DNA from: JTS-RE37 sp041743975
Lineage (GTDB): Bacteria > Bacteroidota > Bacteroidia > Flavobacteriales > Flavobacteriaceae
Direction: 5' to 3'
Assembly (NCBI GenBank): GCA_041743975.1
Contig: JBGTLT010000081.1
Coordinates: 1 to 15,063, forward strand
Length of the DNA stretch: 15,063 nt
Made by a program: the position numbers and the translations under genes. A model generated the notes under the pieces. The model did not search any database and was not told the origin of the DNA. It saw only the letters and a list, made by a program, of their open reading frames with translations. Positions 7,914 to 14,676 of the stretch are shown piece by piece; position 1 is the stretch's first letter, and each line of letters begins with the position of its first letter.

Positions 7914-9573
7914 ACCCGGACGAGGAAATTATAACAGTTTATTGGCATTTTTGACCATGGCATACTTCTCGCTATGGTCTGATGCAATTCAAGGACAATC
8001 GGAGAAACCACCAGGAATAAACCACGTTATTGTAATCGGTTTCGATGGGCTGAGCCCTCAAGGATTGCATAATGCCAAAACACCTAATTTTGATAGATTG
8101 ATTGAAGAAGGGGCGTCTTCTATGCACGCCAGAGCGGTGCTTCCCACAAGTTCAAGCCCAAATTGGGCTTCTATGATAATGGGTGCAGGGCCGGAGCAAC
8201 ACGGCATCACTTCGAACGCCTGGGAAAAAGATAATTTTGTTTTACCGGCAGTTGCTCAATACGATGATTTTCTCTTTCCAAGTATCTTTCATTTGGTGGA
8301 TTACCAGATCGAAGATGCCGAAATCGGGGCCATCTATCATTGGGGCGGTTTTGGCCGATTGTTCGAGGAAAGTGCGGTTGACTATGATGTAAACCCCAAT
8401 ACCGAAGAGGAGACCGCTGCGATTGCTGCCAGTTATATCGAAGAAAAGAAGCCGAATTTTGTCTTTATCCATTTTGACCATGTGGACCATGCCGGGCATG
8501 AGTTCGGTCATGGTACGGCGGAATATTATTCGGCGGTCGAAAAAGCAGATACCCTTTTAGGTCAGGTAATGGGCAGCATCGGGAAAGCTGGAATCTCAAG
8601 TAAAACCCTGGTCATCATCAGTGCCGACCATGGTGGTCTTGGTAAGGGACATGGGGGCGAATCTTTAAAGGAAATCGAGATTCCGTTTGTAGTTTGGGGC
8701 AAATCCGTGAAGAAAAACCATAAAATAAAGTACCCGGTATATCAATACGATAATGCCGCGACTGTCGCTTTTGCCTTGGGATTAAAAACCCCCGAAGCCT
8801 GGATAGGCAGACCTGTTATGACGGCTTTTGACGGATATGAAATTTCAGATGCTTATCCCGTTTTAGAACAATTGAAAGAGCCCGTTATCAAACCCAAAGC
8901 GGAGGGTTACAAAAAAGCAGGTGGATTATTTGAGGAATCGACGTCGGTGTCAATCGAAAACCCCAATAAGGAAGGGATCGTACGTTATACCATGGATGGG
9001 TCGATGCCTTCCGCCAACTCAGGATTGGCAAGCAAACCCATACAAATAAACAAGAACGCAGTACTCAAAAGTGCTGTTTTCAAAAATGGAAAACTGAACA
9101 GTATGGTATCCGAGGGATATTTTCGATTAAAACCCCAAAACAAAAAAGAACCGATTCGATATGAGATTTTCTATTTGGAAAATCTTTCGTTTATCCCCAG
9201 TTTGGGAAATAGGGAACCAGATGCTACGGGAAATTGTTTCGAGGTTACTTCCGATGAAATCAAGGGCTTGATAAGATCAAATACAGCCATCCGTTTTACT
9301 ACCCGGATAGCTATCGACCAAACCGACAACTACAGGTTTTATACGCGATCAGATGATGGGAGCAGACTCAAAATCAACGGACAAACAGTAGTAGACAACG
9401 ACGGCGACCATGGCGTTAGGGAAAAGGATGGCGAAATAGAACTGCAATCAGGGACACACGAATTAGAAGTTGTTTGGTTTAATGGCGGTGGTGATGCTTG
9501 GTTGGATGTCTATATTGAAAGTACGGACATACCGAAGCAGATTTTGCCCACTACGCTTTTGAAATCGAAATAG
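7903..9573 (+). CDS. Secreted alkaline-phosphatase-superfamily hydrolase (phosphodiesterase/NPP-like) with chitobiase-C and PA14-like domains
   Basis: A 556-residue exported enzyme. The start at 7903 gives a basic n-region (K4, R7), the hydrophobic run LLAFLTMAYFSLW and a likely cleavage near residue 30. A longer frame from TTG 7834 would bury the signal. The catalytic domain (about 38-335) shows superfamily metal ligands: Asp48 (GFDG), Asp195 and His199 (VDHAGH), Asp242 and His243 (SADHGG), and His250 (KGHGG). The presumed nucleophile is Ser84 in TSSSPNWAS, where nucleotide pyrophosphatase/phosphodiesterases usually have Thr. A chitobiase/hexosaminidase C-terminal-like domain follows (VRYTMDGSMP, about 360-430), then a PA14-like domain (TRSDDGSRLKINGQTVVDND, about 440-545); both are common in glycan-acting enzymes. 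Operon position after SusCD and before PbfA suggests it hydrolyses phosphonate or phosphate esters outside the cytoplasm. It has no CxPSR sulfatase motif. The substrate is unknown. Confidence 0.88.
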   Translation: MWIKPGRGNYNSLLAFLTMAYFSLWSDAIQGQSEKPPGINHVIVIGFDGLSPQGLHNAKTPNFDRLIEEGASSMHARAVLPTSSSPNWASMIMGAGPEQHGITSNAWEKDNFVLPAVAQYDDFLFPSIFHLVDYQIEDAEIGAIYHWGGFGRLFEESAVDYDVNPNTEEETAAIAASYIEEKKPNFVFIHFDHVDHAGHEFGHGTAEYYSAVEKADTLLGQVMGSIGKAGISSKTLVIISADHGGLGKGHGGESLKEIEIPFVVWGKSVKKNHKIKYPVYQYDNAATVAFALGLKTPEAWIGRPVMTAFDGYEISDAYPVLEQLKEPVIKPKAEGYKKAGGLFEESTSVSIENPNKEGIVRYTMDGSMPSANSGLASKPIQINKNAVLKSAVFKNGKLNSMVSEGYFRLKPQNKKEPIRYEIFYLENLSFIPSLGNREPDATGNCFEVTSDEIKGLIRSNTAIRFTTRIAIDQTDNYRFYTRSDDGSRLKINGQTVVDNDGDHGVREKDGEIELQSGTHELEVVWFNGGGDAWLDVYIESTDIPKQILPTTLLKSK

Positions 9574-9576
9574 GTT

Positions 9577-10806
9577 ATGACATGGGTTTTGAGAATATTC
9601 TTTTTAACATTGGTTTTCCTAACCTCAACGGTGGTAGCTCAGGAAAAAGGGAGCCCATTACCCACATGGCAGGAAGGCATGCTCGACATCCACCACATCA
9701 ATACCGGTAGGGGGGATGCGGCATTTTGTATCTTTCCAGACGGCACTACGCTTTTGATAGATGCCGGGGACATGTCGGAATCTCATACGCGAACGCTTTC
9801 CGCCAGAAATGCAAAGGCGATGCCGGATAGTTCAAAGTCCCCCCCGGAATGGATCGTGGATTATATCGAAATGTTTAATCCTGAAAAAAAGGGCGCATAT
9901 TTAGACTACGCACTTATCACGCATTACCATGATGACCATTTCGGAGAAATCGATTCCCTGAGGAAAAAAGCAAAAGGAGGTTATTTACTTACGGGAATTA
10001 TGGAGGTAGGAACATTACTTCCGGTTAAAAAGCTTTTGGACCGTGGGTTCGACTATCCCATTGATTTGAAAGATTTGTCCGTTCAAGTTCAAAAAAGATT
10101 TTCAGAAGACCCATACGGCATGGTATCTACTTTAAAAGAATACTGGAAGTTTATTGAATACACAAGTATTAGCCATGGGTTGGTAAATGAAACTTTGCAT
10201 GCCGGCCGAAATGACCAAATTATACTCAATTATGGTCCGGAAAAATTCCCGAATTTCGAAGTTAGGAATATTGCTGTAAATGGTATAATCTGGACAGGTG
10301 AAAATCAGGATACCTTTGCGCTTTTCAATAAAAATGAATATGGGGGAGAAAATCCACTCAGCGCTTGTATAAAGATTTCCTATGGAGACTTTGATTACTT
10401 TACGGGTGGCGATATCAGCGGTGTCGATAGATTCGGCGCTGCAGATATGGATAGCATGGAATCGAATATTGCCCCGGTAGTGGGGCGTGTAGACGTGGCC
10501 ACCCTCAACCATCACGGCAACCGCGATTCGCAGAATGCAATATATGTACGTACCATCAGGCCACGGGTATGGGTGCAGCAAAACTGGTCTTCTGATCATC
10601 CCGGCGAAAGGGATATTTTCTCTACGGTATTGCTGAAGCCCAACATAGATGTTCTCGGTGATCAAGCGGACCAATATAAAAGTCAGAACGGTCACATCGT
10701 GATAAGGGTTCATGAAGATGGAAATACATATGAAGTAATCATCTTGGACGATGCAGATGTAAACCGCCAAATTGTTGCAAAATACGGCCCTTATGTCTCC
10801 CGATAA
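9577..10806 (+). CDS. Secreted metallo-beta-lactamase-fold hydrolase (ComEC C-terminal-like)
   Basis: A 409-residue protein with a signal peptide (MTWVLRIFFLTLVFLTSTVVA, cut before QEKG). The metal-binding motif THYHDDH (His116, His118, Asp120, His121) is preceded by GDAAFCIFPDGTTLLIDAG (46-64), the typical opening of the ComEC/Rec2-like MBL branch. A later YFTGGDISG supplies the bridging Asp, and LNHHG and WSSDHPG supply further ligands. It lacks the membrane parts of true ComEC and is therefore a stand-alone exported hydrolase. Of known relatives, the pneumococcal phosphorylcholine esterase (Pce) has an MBL fold and removes phosphocholine from cell-wall glycans. That makes a phospho- or phosphono-diesterase role plausible, but it is inference from fold and context. 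The gene starts 3 bases after the preceding stop and overlaps PbfA by 14 bases. Confidence 0.85.
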   Translation: MTWVLRIFFLTLVFLTSTVVAQEKGSPLPTWQEGMLDIHHINTGRGDAAFCIFPDGTTLLIDAGDMSESHTRTLSARNAKAMPDSSKSPPEWIVDYIEMFNPEKKGAYLDYALITHYHDDHFGEIDSLRKKAKGGYLLTGIMEVGTLLPVKKLLDRGFDYPIDLKDLSVQVQKRFSEDPYGMVSTLKEYWKFIEYTSISHGLVNETLHAGRNDQIILNYGPEKFPNFEVRNIAVNGIIWTGENQDTFALFNKNEYGGENPLSACIKISYGDFDYFTGGDISGVDRFGAADMDSMESNIAPVVGRVDVATLNHHGNRDSQNAIYVRTIRPRVWVQQNWSSDHPGERDIFSTVLLKPNIDVLGDQADQYKSQNGHIVIRVHEDGNTYEVIILDDADVNRQIVAKYGPYVSR

Positions 10807-12157
10807 CCGAAAAGAAATAGCGATAAATAAACGTACCGAAGGCGATATAAACCTTACTCCGGCAAGGTTTGAATGGATAAAAAATGAAGTGGATGAGCAT
10901 ACCAGGCTACTGTTGGAAAAAGATGCCCGCTTCTTTCTGCACCAAGCCCTTTCCACCCCTTGTTTAGATGTTTTAAAGAGCTGCCAAGGCTCGTATATCG
11001 AGAATATTGCAGGTAAAAGGTATTTCGATTTCCACGGGAACAATGTGCACCAGGTAGGGTATTCACATCCGAAGTTGATTGAGCGGTTGACCGAACAAAT
11101 GAGGTCGCTTCCATTTACCTCACGGCGTTATACGAACGAAACCGCTATTGCTTTTGCCGAAAAGCTGGCTTCTTTATTGCCTGGCGATCTCAACCGTACA
11201 TTATTGACACCAAACGGGAGCTCAGCCATAGGCATCGCCCTGAAATTAGCGCGTGCCGTCACCGGTAAATTCAAAGTTGTTTCTTTTTGGGATTCTTTTC
11301 ATGGTGCATCCCTCGATGCCATAAGTGTTGGCGGAGAAGCGGTTTTCAGGGAATACATGGGACCTTTGATGCCGGGTACAGATCGTATTCCCCCACCGGT
11401 TACCTACCGCGGAATTTTCGAGGGTGACGAATCAAAATGCCTGGAGCAATTGGAATATGTTTTTGCCAAGGAAGGCGATATCGGAGCTTTTATTGCCGAG
11501 ACCATTCGAAATACCGACGTGCAGGTACCCTCAAAAAGATTTTGGAAGCAGGCAAGAGAACTGTGTGATACCTATGGAGTGATGTTAATATTGGACGAAA
11601 TCCCTATCGCTTTGGGAAGAACCGGCTATATGTTCGCTTTTGAGCATTATGGAATCGAACCGGATATTCTATGTCTGGGCAAAGGTTTGGGTGGCGGTAT
11701 CTTTCCGCAGGCCGCAATAGTTTCCCGGGATGCCTACAATCTATTCGGAGATATTTCACTGGGACATTACACGCACGAGAAAAGTCCGTTGGGTGCCGCC
11801 GCAGGCCTGGCTACCCTGGAAATTATCAAGGAAGAAAATTTATTGGAAAAAGTGAAGTCCGATGAAAAATTCATGTGCGATGCAATGGCAAAGTTGAGCG
11901 TCAAACACCAGATTATCGGCGATGTTCGGGGGTTGGGGCTCCTTTGGGGCATTGAACTTGTAAAAGATAGGACCACAAAAGAAAAGGCCATTCAGGAAGC
12001 TGAAAAAATTATGTACGATTGTTTGAAAAAGGGACTCAGTTTTAAAGTCTCCGCCGGCAATGTATTACACCTTTCGCCTGCATTGACAATAACCAGGAAG
12101 GATTTACAGAAAGCCCTCGTAATTTTGGATGAGGCTTTAACGCATGTAAGCGCATAA
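10793..12157 (+). CDS. pbfA: (R)-1-hydroxy-2-aminoethylphosphonate ammonia-lyase (PbfA), class III aminotransferase fold
   Basis: A 454-residue cytoplasmic PLP enzyme. Visible fold-type I features are NGSSAIGIALKLARA (141-155, cofactor phosphate cup), SFWDSFHG (164-171), the aspartate that holds the PLP nitrogen in LDEIPIALGRTG (Asp268) and the Schiff-base lysine in LGKGLGGG (Lys297). The DEIPxxLGRTG form differs from the DEVQTGxGRTG of ordinary class III transaminases and matches what I recall of PbfA. PbfA eliminates ammonia from (R)-1-hydroxy-2-aminoethylphosphonate to give phosphonoacetaldehyde, which feeds PhnX. The ATG at 10793 overlaps the MBL gene stop by 14 bases; an in-frame TTG at 10772 is less likely. 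It is the only cytoplasmic enzyme in an operon of transport and exported proteins, which suggests that the imported molecule is its substrate or a close precursor. An ordinary transaminase is the main alternative. Confidence 0.85.
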   Translation: MSPDNRKEIAINKRTEGDINLTPARFEWIKNEVDEHTRLLLEKDARFFLHQALSTPCLDVLKSCQGSYIENIAGKRYFDFHGNNVHQVGYSHPKLIERLTEQMRSLPFTSRRYTNETAIAFAEKLASLLPGDLNRTLLTPNGSSAIGIALKLARAVTGKFKVVSFWDSFHGASLDAISVGGEAVFREYMGPLMPGTDRIPPPVTYRGIFEGDESKCLEQLEYVFAKEGDIGAFIAETIRNTDVQVPSKRFWKQARELCDTYGVMLILDEIPIALGRTGYMFAFEHYGIEPDILCLGKGLGGGIFPQAAIVSRDAYNLFGDISLGHYTHEKSPLGAAAGLATLEIIKEENLLEKVKSDEKFMCDAMAKLSVKHQIIGDVRGLGLLWGIELVKDRTTKEKAIQEAEKIMYDCLKKGLSFKVSAGNVLHLSPALTITRKDLQKALVILDEALTHVSA

Positions 12158-12193
12158 TTTGTATTAGATAACCGAAAGAAAAATAGAACCATC

Positions 12194-13282
12194 ATGAAAC
12201 GACTGACTTTTATCCTTTTAACGATAGTGGCCTTATGTATTGATAGTGCCTTTGCCCAGGCTCCGAAGAACACAAAGGTCATTCTGATTACGGTAGATGG
12301 TTTCCGCTGGCAGGAACTATTTACCGGTGCCGATACGCTTCTGGTCGCCCATGAGGAATACGTCAACGACACTACCGGTTTAAAAGAACGCTTCTGGAAA
12401 GAAAATCCAAAAGATCGGAGAGAAGCCCTTATGCCATTCATGTGGAAGGAGGTTTCTAAAATCGGCCAAATCCATGGAAATAGAAATCTGGGGAGTAAGG
12501 TTGATTTGACCAATAAAATGTGGTTTTCCTATCCGGGATACAATGAAATTCTTACCGGAAAAGCAGACGATGCCAGAATAGACAGCAACGACAAGATTCC
12601 GAATCCAAATATTACTATCCTGGAAGTTGCCAATTCTGATCCGCGTTTCAAAGACAAAGTGGCTGCTTTCGGTAGCTGGGATGTTTTTCCGTACATCGTC
12701 AATGAAGAGCGTTCCGGCGTACCCGTTAATGCCGGATTTGAACTGGCAAACGGCATCGATTTGACCTCGCGGGAAAAGTTTTTGAACGAGTTGCAGACCC
12801 GGGTGCCAAGTCCATGGGCTACGGTTCGTTTGGATGCTTTTACCCATTATTATGCTTTGGAGTTTATGAAGCGAAACCATCCGGAATTAGTCTATATCGC
12901 TTATGGCGAAACCGACGATTTCGCCCATGATGGTAACTATGAAGCGTATTTGAAATCAGCGAACAATACAGATGCGCTCATTAAAGAGTTATGGGATTTT
13001 ACACAAAGCGACACCTTCTACAAAGGGAATACCATTTTTATTATCACCACGGATCATGGTCGTGGAACAGAGCCCTTGAAATCCTGGAAAGGACATGGGG
13101 ACGAAATAGAAGGCGCAGGCAGTGTGTGGCTGGCGATTTTTGGAAAAGGGGTAACACCCAGGGGCGAAGTCGGTGTAAACGAACAAGTATTCAGCAACCA
13201 GGTAGCCCCTACAATTTTGAAAATATTAGGACTCAAAGCAAATCCCTCGACAATTGAAGGCAAACCCCTTGAAATGAACTAA
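12194..13282 (+). CDS. Secreted alkaline-phosphatase-superfamily hydrolase (second copy, single-domain)
   Basis: A 362-residue protein with a signal peptide (MKRTLTF-like start, MKRLTFILLTIVALCIDSAFA, cut before QAPK). Metal ligands of the superfamily are visible: Asp35 (TVDGFRW), Asp241 and His245 (ETDDFAH), Asp287 and His288 (TTDHGRG), and His301 (KGHGDE). In place of the usual Thr-x-Pro-Asn-His nucleophile loop it has FSYPGYNEILTG (111-122), with Ser112 as the likely nucleophile. It belongs to a Bacteroidota group usually annotated only as 'alkaline phosphatase family protein'. It has no extra binding domains, unlike the other hydrolase in the operon, to which it is only distantly similar. 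It lies 36 bases after PbfA and is the last gene before a terminator-like hairpin. Phosphomonoesterase, phosphodiesterase and phosphonate monoester hydrolase are all possible. Inferred: it works in the periplasm or outside on the same phosphonate substrate. Confidence 0.85.
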   Translation: MKRLTFILLTIVALCIDSAFAQAPKNTKVILITVDGFRWQELFTGADTLLVAHEEYVNDTTGLKERFWKENPKDRREALMPFMWKEVSKIGQIHGNRNLGSKVDLTNKMWFSYPGYNEILTGKADDARIDSNDKIPNPNITILEVANSDPRFKDKVAAFGSWDVFPYIVNEERSGVPVNAGFELANGIDLTSREKFLNELQTRVPSPWATVRLDAFTHYYALEFMKRNHPELVYIAYGETDDFAHDGNYEAYLKSANNTDALIKELWDFTQSDTFYKGNTIFIITTDHGRGTEPLKSWKGHGDEIEGAGSVWLAIFGKGVTPRGEVGVNEQVFSNQVAPTILKILGLKANPSTIEGKPLEMN

Positions 13283-13356
13283 AGTTAAAATGAAATGATA
13301 CAATAGTTTACAAATCATTTGCAACGTTTCACGATAAAGGGAGTGACAGGAACGAC

Positions 13357-13383
13357 AAGCCTCCTGGAAGAACTGGCTTTTTT
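13357..13383 (+). terminator. Candidate rho-independent terminator of the SusC-to-hydrolase operon
   Basis: AAGCC (13357-13361) pairs with GGCTT (13375-13379) around a 13-base loop, and the right arm runs into six T (13378-13383). It lies 75 bases after the stop of the last gene. The stem is short. The GGCTTTT arm can instead pair with AAAAGCC (13390-13396), a competing hairpin without a following T run. Confidence 0.42.
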
Positions 13384-13460
13384 CTTTGGAAAAGCCTGGG
13401 GAGAAGGCTAGTCCATAAGATGGGTTATCCCGCCCTGGTGGGAAGCCGCGGGCAGCATAA

Positions 13461-13482
13461 TGCATACCTGAATGGGTATGCA
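13461..13482. repeat. Perfect 8-base hairpin TGCATACC / GGTATGCA
   Basis: Arms 13461-13468 and 13475-13482 with the 6-base loop TGAATG, followed by a run of A. There is no T run after it on either strand, so it is not a usual terminator. Its function is unknown. Confidence 0.6.
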
Positions 13483-13489
13483 AAAAAAT

Positions 13490-13587
13490 TATACTTAAAG
13501 CTTCACGGCTTAATGTAAATTGATAGGGATGCTGCGGGTATTACCGATGTCTCATTTCGTTCGAAATGACATCTTAATTTAAGTATA
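13490..13587. repeat. 98-base segment bounded by 10-base inverted repeats TATACTTAAA / TTTAAGTATA
   Basis: The arms at 13490-13499 and 13578-13587 are exact reverse complements. Inside are a small hairpin (TTAAAGC around TTCACG with GCTTAA, one bulged base) and a longer one at 13546-13573. It may be a small non-coding repeat unit of the REP/MITE kind or a structured transcript end. No target-site duplication is obvious. Confidence 0.4.
13546..13573. repeat. Strong palindromic hairpin, REP-like
   Basis: GATGTC-T-CATTTCG (13546-13559) pairs with CGAAATGACATC (13562-13573) with one bulged T. Allowing a four-base GTTC loop leaves about 12 pairs. It resembles the CATTTCGxxCGAAATGA palindromes I remember as dispersed intergenic repeats in flavobacterial genomes; this is from memory and not checked. 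Downstream on the + strand is TTAATTT, a poor T tract. Confidence 0.5.
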
Positions 13588-13596
13588 GTCAGAATG

Positions 13597-14676
13597 TCAG
13601 GAAGCGTTTAATTCCTGTAAAAGTTCTGAAAAGACCGGACCGTTGTGCATCTGATGAGAGTTAAGTTCCTGGCCATAAATATTGTATTCAATCAAAACCA
13701 CCTCTTCCGATGGATCCACGGCCATATCCCAGGAGATAATCCTGAAATGTGGGGCTTGTTTATGCAGCCTTGTCGCCGTTTTCATTAATTTGTCAATAAA
13801 TGGAAAACGGATATCTGCGAACTGGAGACCACCATCCGTTTCGGTAACCTTTTTCCCCATTAAATCATATCCCACTTTATTGATCGTGCCATCCTTCCGG
13901 ACGCCGCTTGATAAACCCCCTGTGGAAACGTTATCTTTCACCGATCCTTTCTTTCCCATTCGTACGGTCATCGACAAAACCCGGGACTCTTTCCCCTGCA
14001 GATACGTGACGACTCTGAAGGTATTCACGGAACTACTGTTGAGCCTGTCCATCAAGGGATGCTGCTTTAAAAACTTTTGGATTACAAAGTTCGCTTTATA
14101 GTCAGATAATAGCTGCTCCAACGGTCTCACCTTAAAGTCGGTAATCCCGTCAGTGCACTGAAACTGGACCACATTTTTGCCCCCATAACTATTGATGGAA
14201 GGTTTGATGATCATTTTGCCAGCCTCATTACAGAGTTTAGTAACTTCCTCCTTACTGATCAGCTCCCCGTCATGGTAGTATAGCCCATTGATGTTTTTTA
14301 CAACTACCTCAGGCTGCCTCACATCGGGGAACAGGCGGTCCAGCAAATTCTTATCGCTGAGGGCGGGCGCGAAATCATAACTATTCAATTTTGGTTCGAG
14401 GATCAGATAAAAAATATTTTCCGGGATATATTTTACGGAATAAATGCCATTGCAGGCGGTAAAATACTGATGCCAGGAATACTTGATATTCTTAAATCCA
14501 TATTTGCTGTAGAACTTCGCTATTTCGTCCTTCTGCTGTCGGGTAAGTTCCTTGCTCCCGTACAATTTATTGAGTTTGTCTATTTTTTTCCTGAGCTTAT
14601 AATGGTCATAAGATGTCCTGATAGATTTCTGAATGTTTACATAGGTAGCTGCTAATTTTTTCAGTAACTGTTTCAT
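13597..14676 (-). CDS. Sugar-transfer-associated ATP-grasp protein (ATPgrasp_ST-like)
   Basis: A 359-residue cytoplasmic protein of the ATP-grasp fold. The N-terminal third is basic and helical (LRKKIDKLNKLYG, 28-40). The ATP-binding core contains MIIKPS with Lys158, NSYGGKNV (162-169), NSSSVNTFRVVTY (213-225), STGGLSSGV (251-259), and the metal-binding LIEYN (Glu330, Asn332) followed by HQMHNGP. This pattern matches the 'sugar-transfer associated' ATP-grasp family, whose members lie near glycosyltransferases and polysaccharide genes and are thought to ligate an acidic and an amino group on sugars. I chose the ATG at 14676; a GTG at 14688 would add four residues. It has no link to the phosphonate operons, from which it is separated by a palindrome-rich spacer, and its direction is opposite. 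The substrate is unknown. Confidence 0.82.
   Translation of the reverse strand: MKQLLKKLAATYVNIQKSIRTSYDHYKLRKKIDKLNKLYGSKELTRQQKDEIAKFYSKYGFKNIKYSWHQYFTACNGIYSVKYIPENIFYLILEPKLNSYDFAPALSDKNLLDRLFPDVRQPEVVVKNINGLYYHDGELISKEEVTKLCNEAGKMIIKPSINSYGGKNVVQFQCTDGITDFKVRPLEQLLSDYKANFVIQKFLKQHPLMDRLNSSSVNTFRVVTYLQGKESRVLSMTVRMGKKGSVKDNVSTGGLSSGVRKDGTINKVGYDLMGKKVTETDGGLQFADIRFPFIDKLMKTATRLHKQAPHFRIISWDMAVDPSEEVVLIEYNIYGQELNSHQMHNGPVFSELLQELNAS

Larger units (their letters stand above)
13283..13596. other. Palindrome-rich intergenic region between converging operons
   Basis: No credible gene is present in these 314 bases. The two flanking genes point toward each other. The region holds, in order, a weak 7-base AT-rich hairpin (13293-13320), a terminator-like hairpin, a GC-richer stretch around 13425-13455, a TGCATACC hairpin, and a roughly 98-base segment bounded by 10-base inverted repeats that encloses a strong hairpin. 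I see no promoter of the TAnnTTTG type. Confidence 0.6.

Noticed and set aside
7903..9573. Sulfatase identity for the secreted alkaline-phosphatase-superfamily enzymes
   Set aside because: Neither this protein nor the one at 12194-13282 has the CxPSR-type motif needed to form formylglycine.
10772..10792. TTG start seven codons before the PbfA ATG
   Set aside because: The ATG at 10793 is a better start codon, and the extra residues show no family motif.
10132..11043. Long open frame on the - strand across the MBL and PbfA genes
   Set aside because: It is antisense to two well-supported genes, and its protein shows no recognisable motif and a low-complexity, hydrophobic-aromatic composition.
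13461..13482. TGCATACC hairpin as a transcription terminator
   Set aside because: On the + strand it is followed by A rather than T, and on the - strand no T run follows the stem.
13490..13587. Miniature transposable element (MITE)
   Set aside because: The inverted repeats are only 10 bases, and I could not find a convincing target-site duplication or a second copy in the window; kept only as an inverted-repeat segment.
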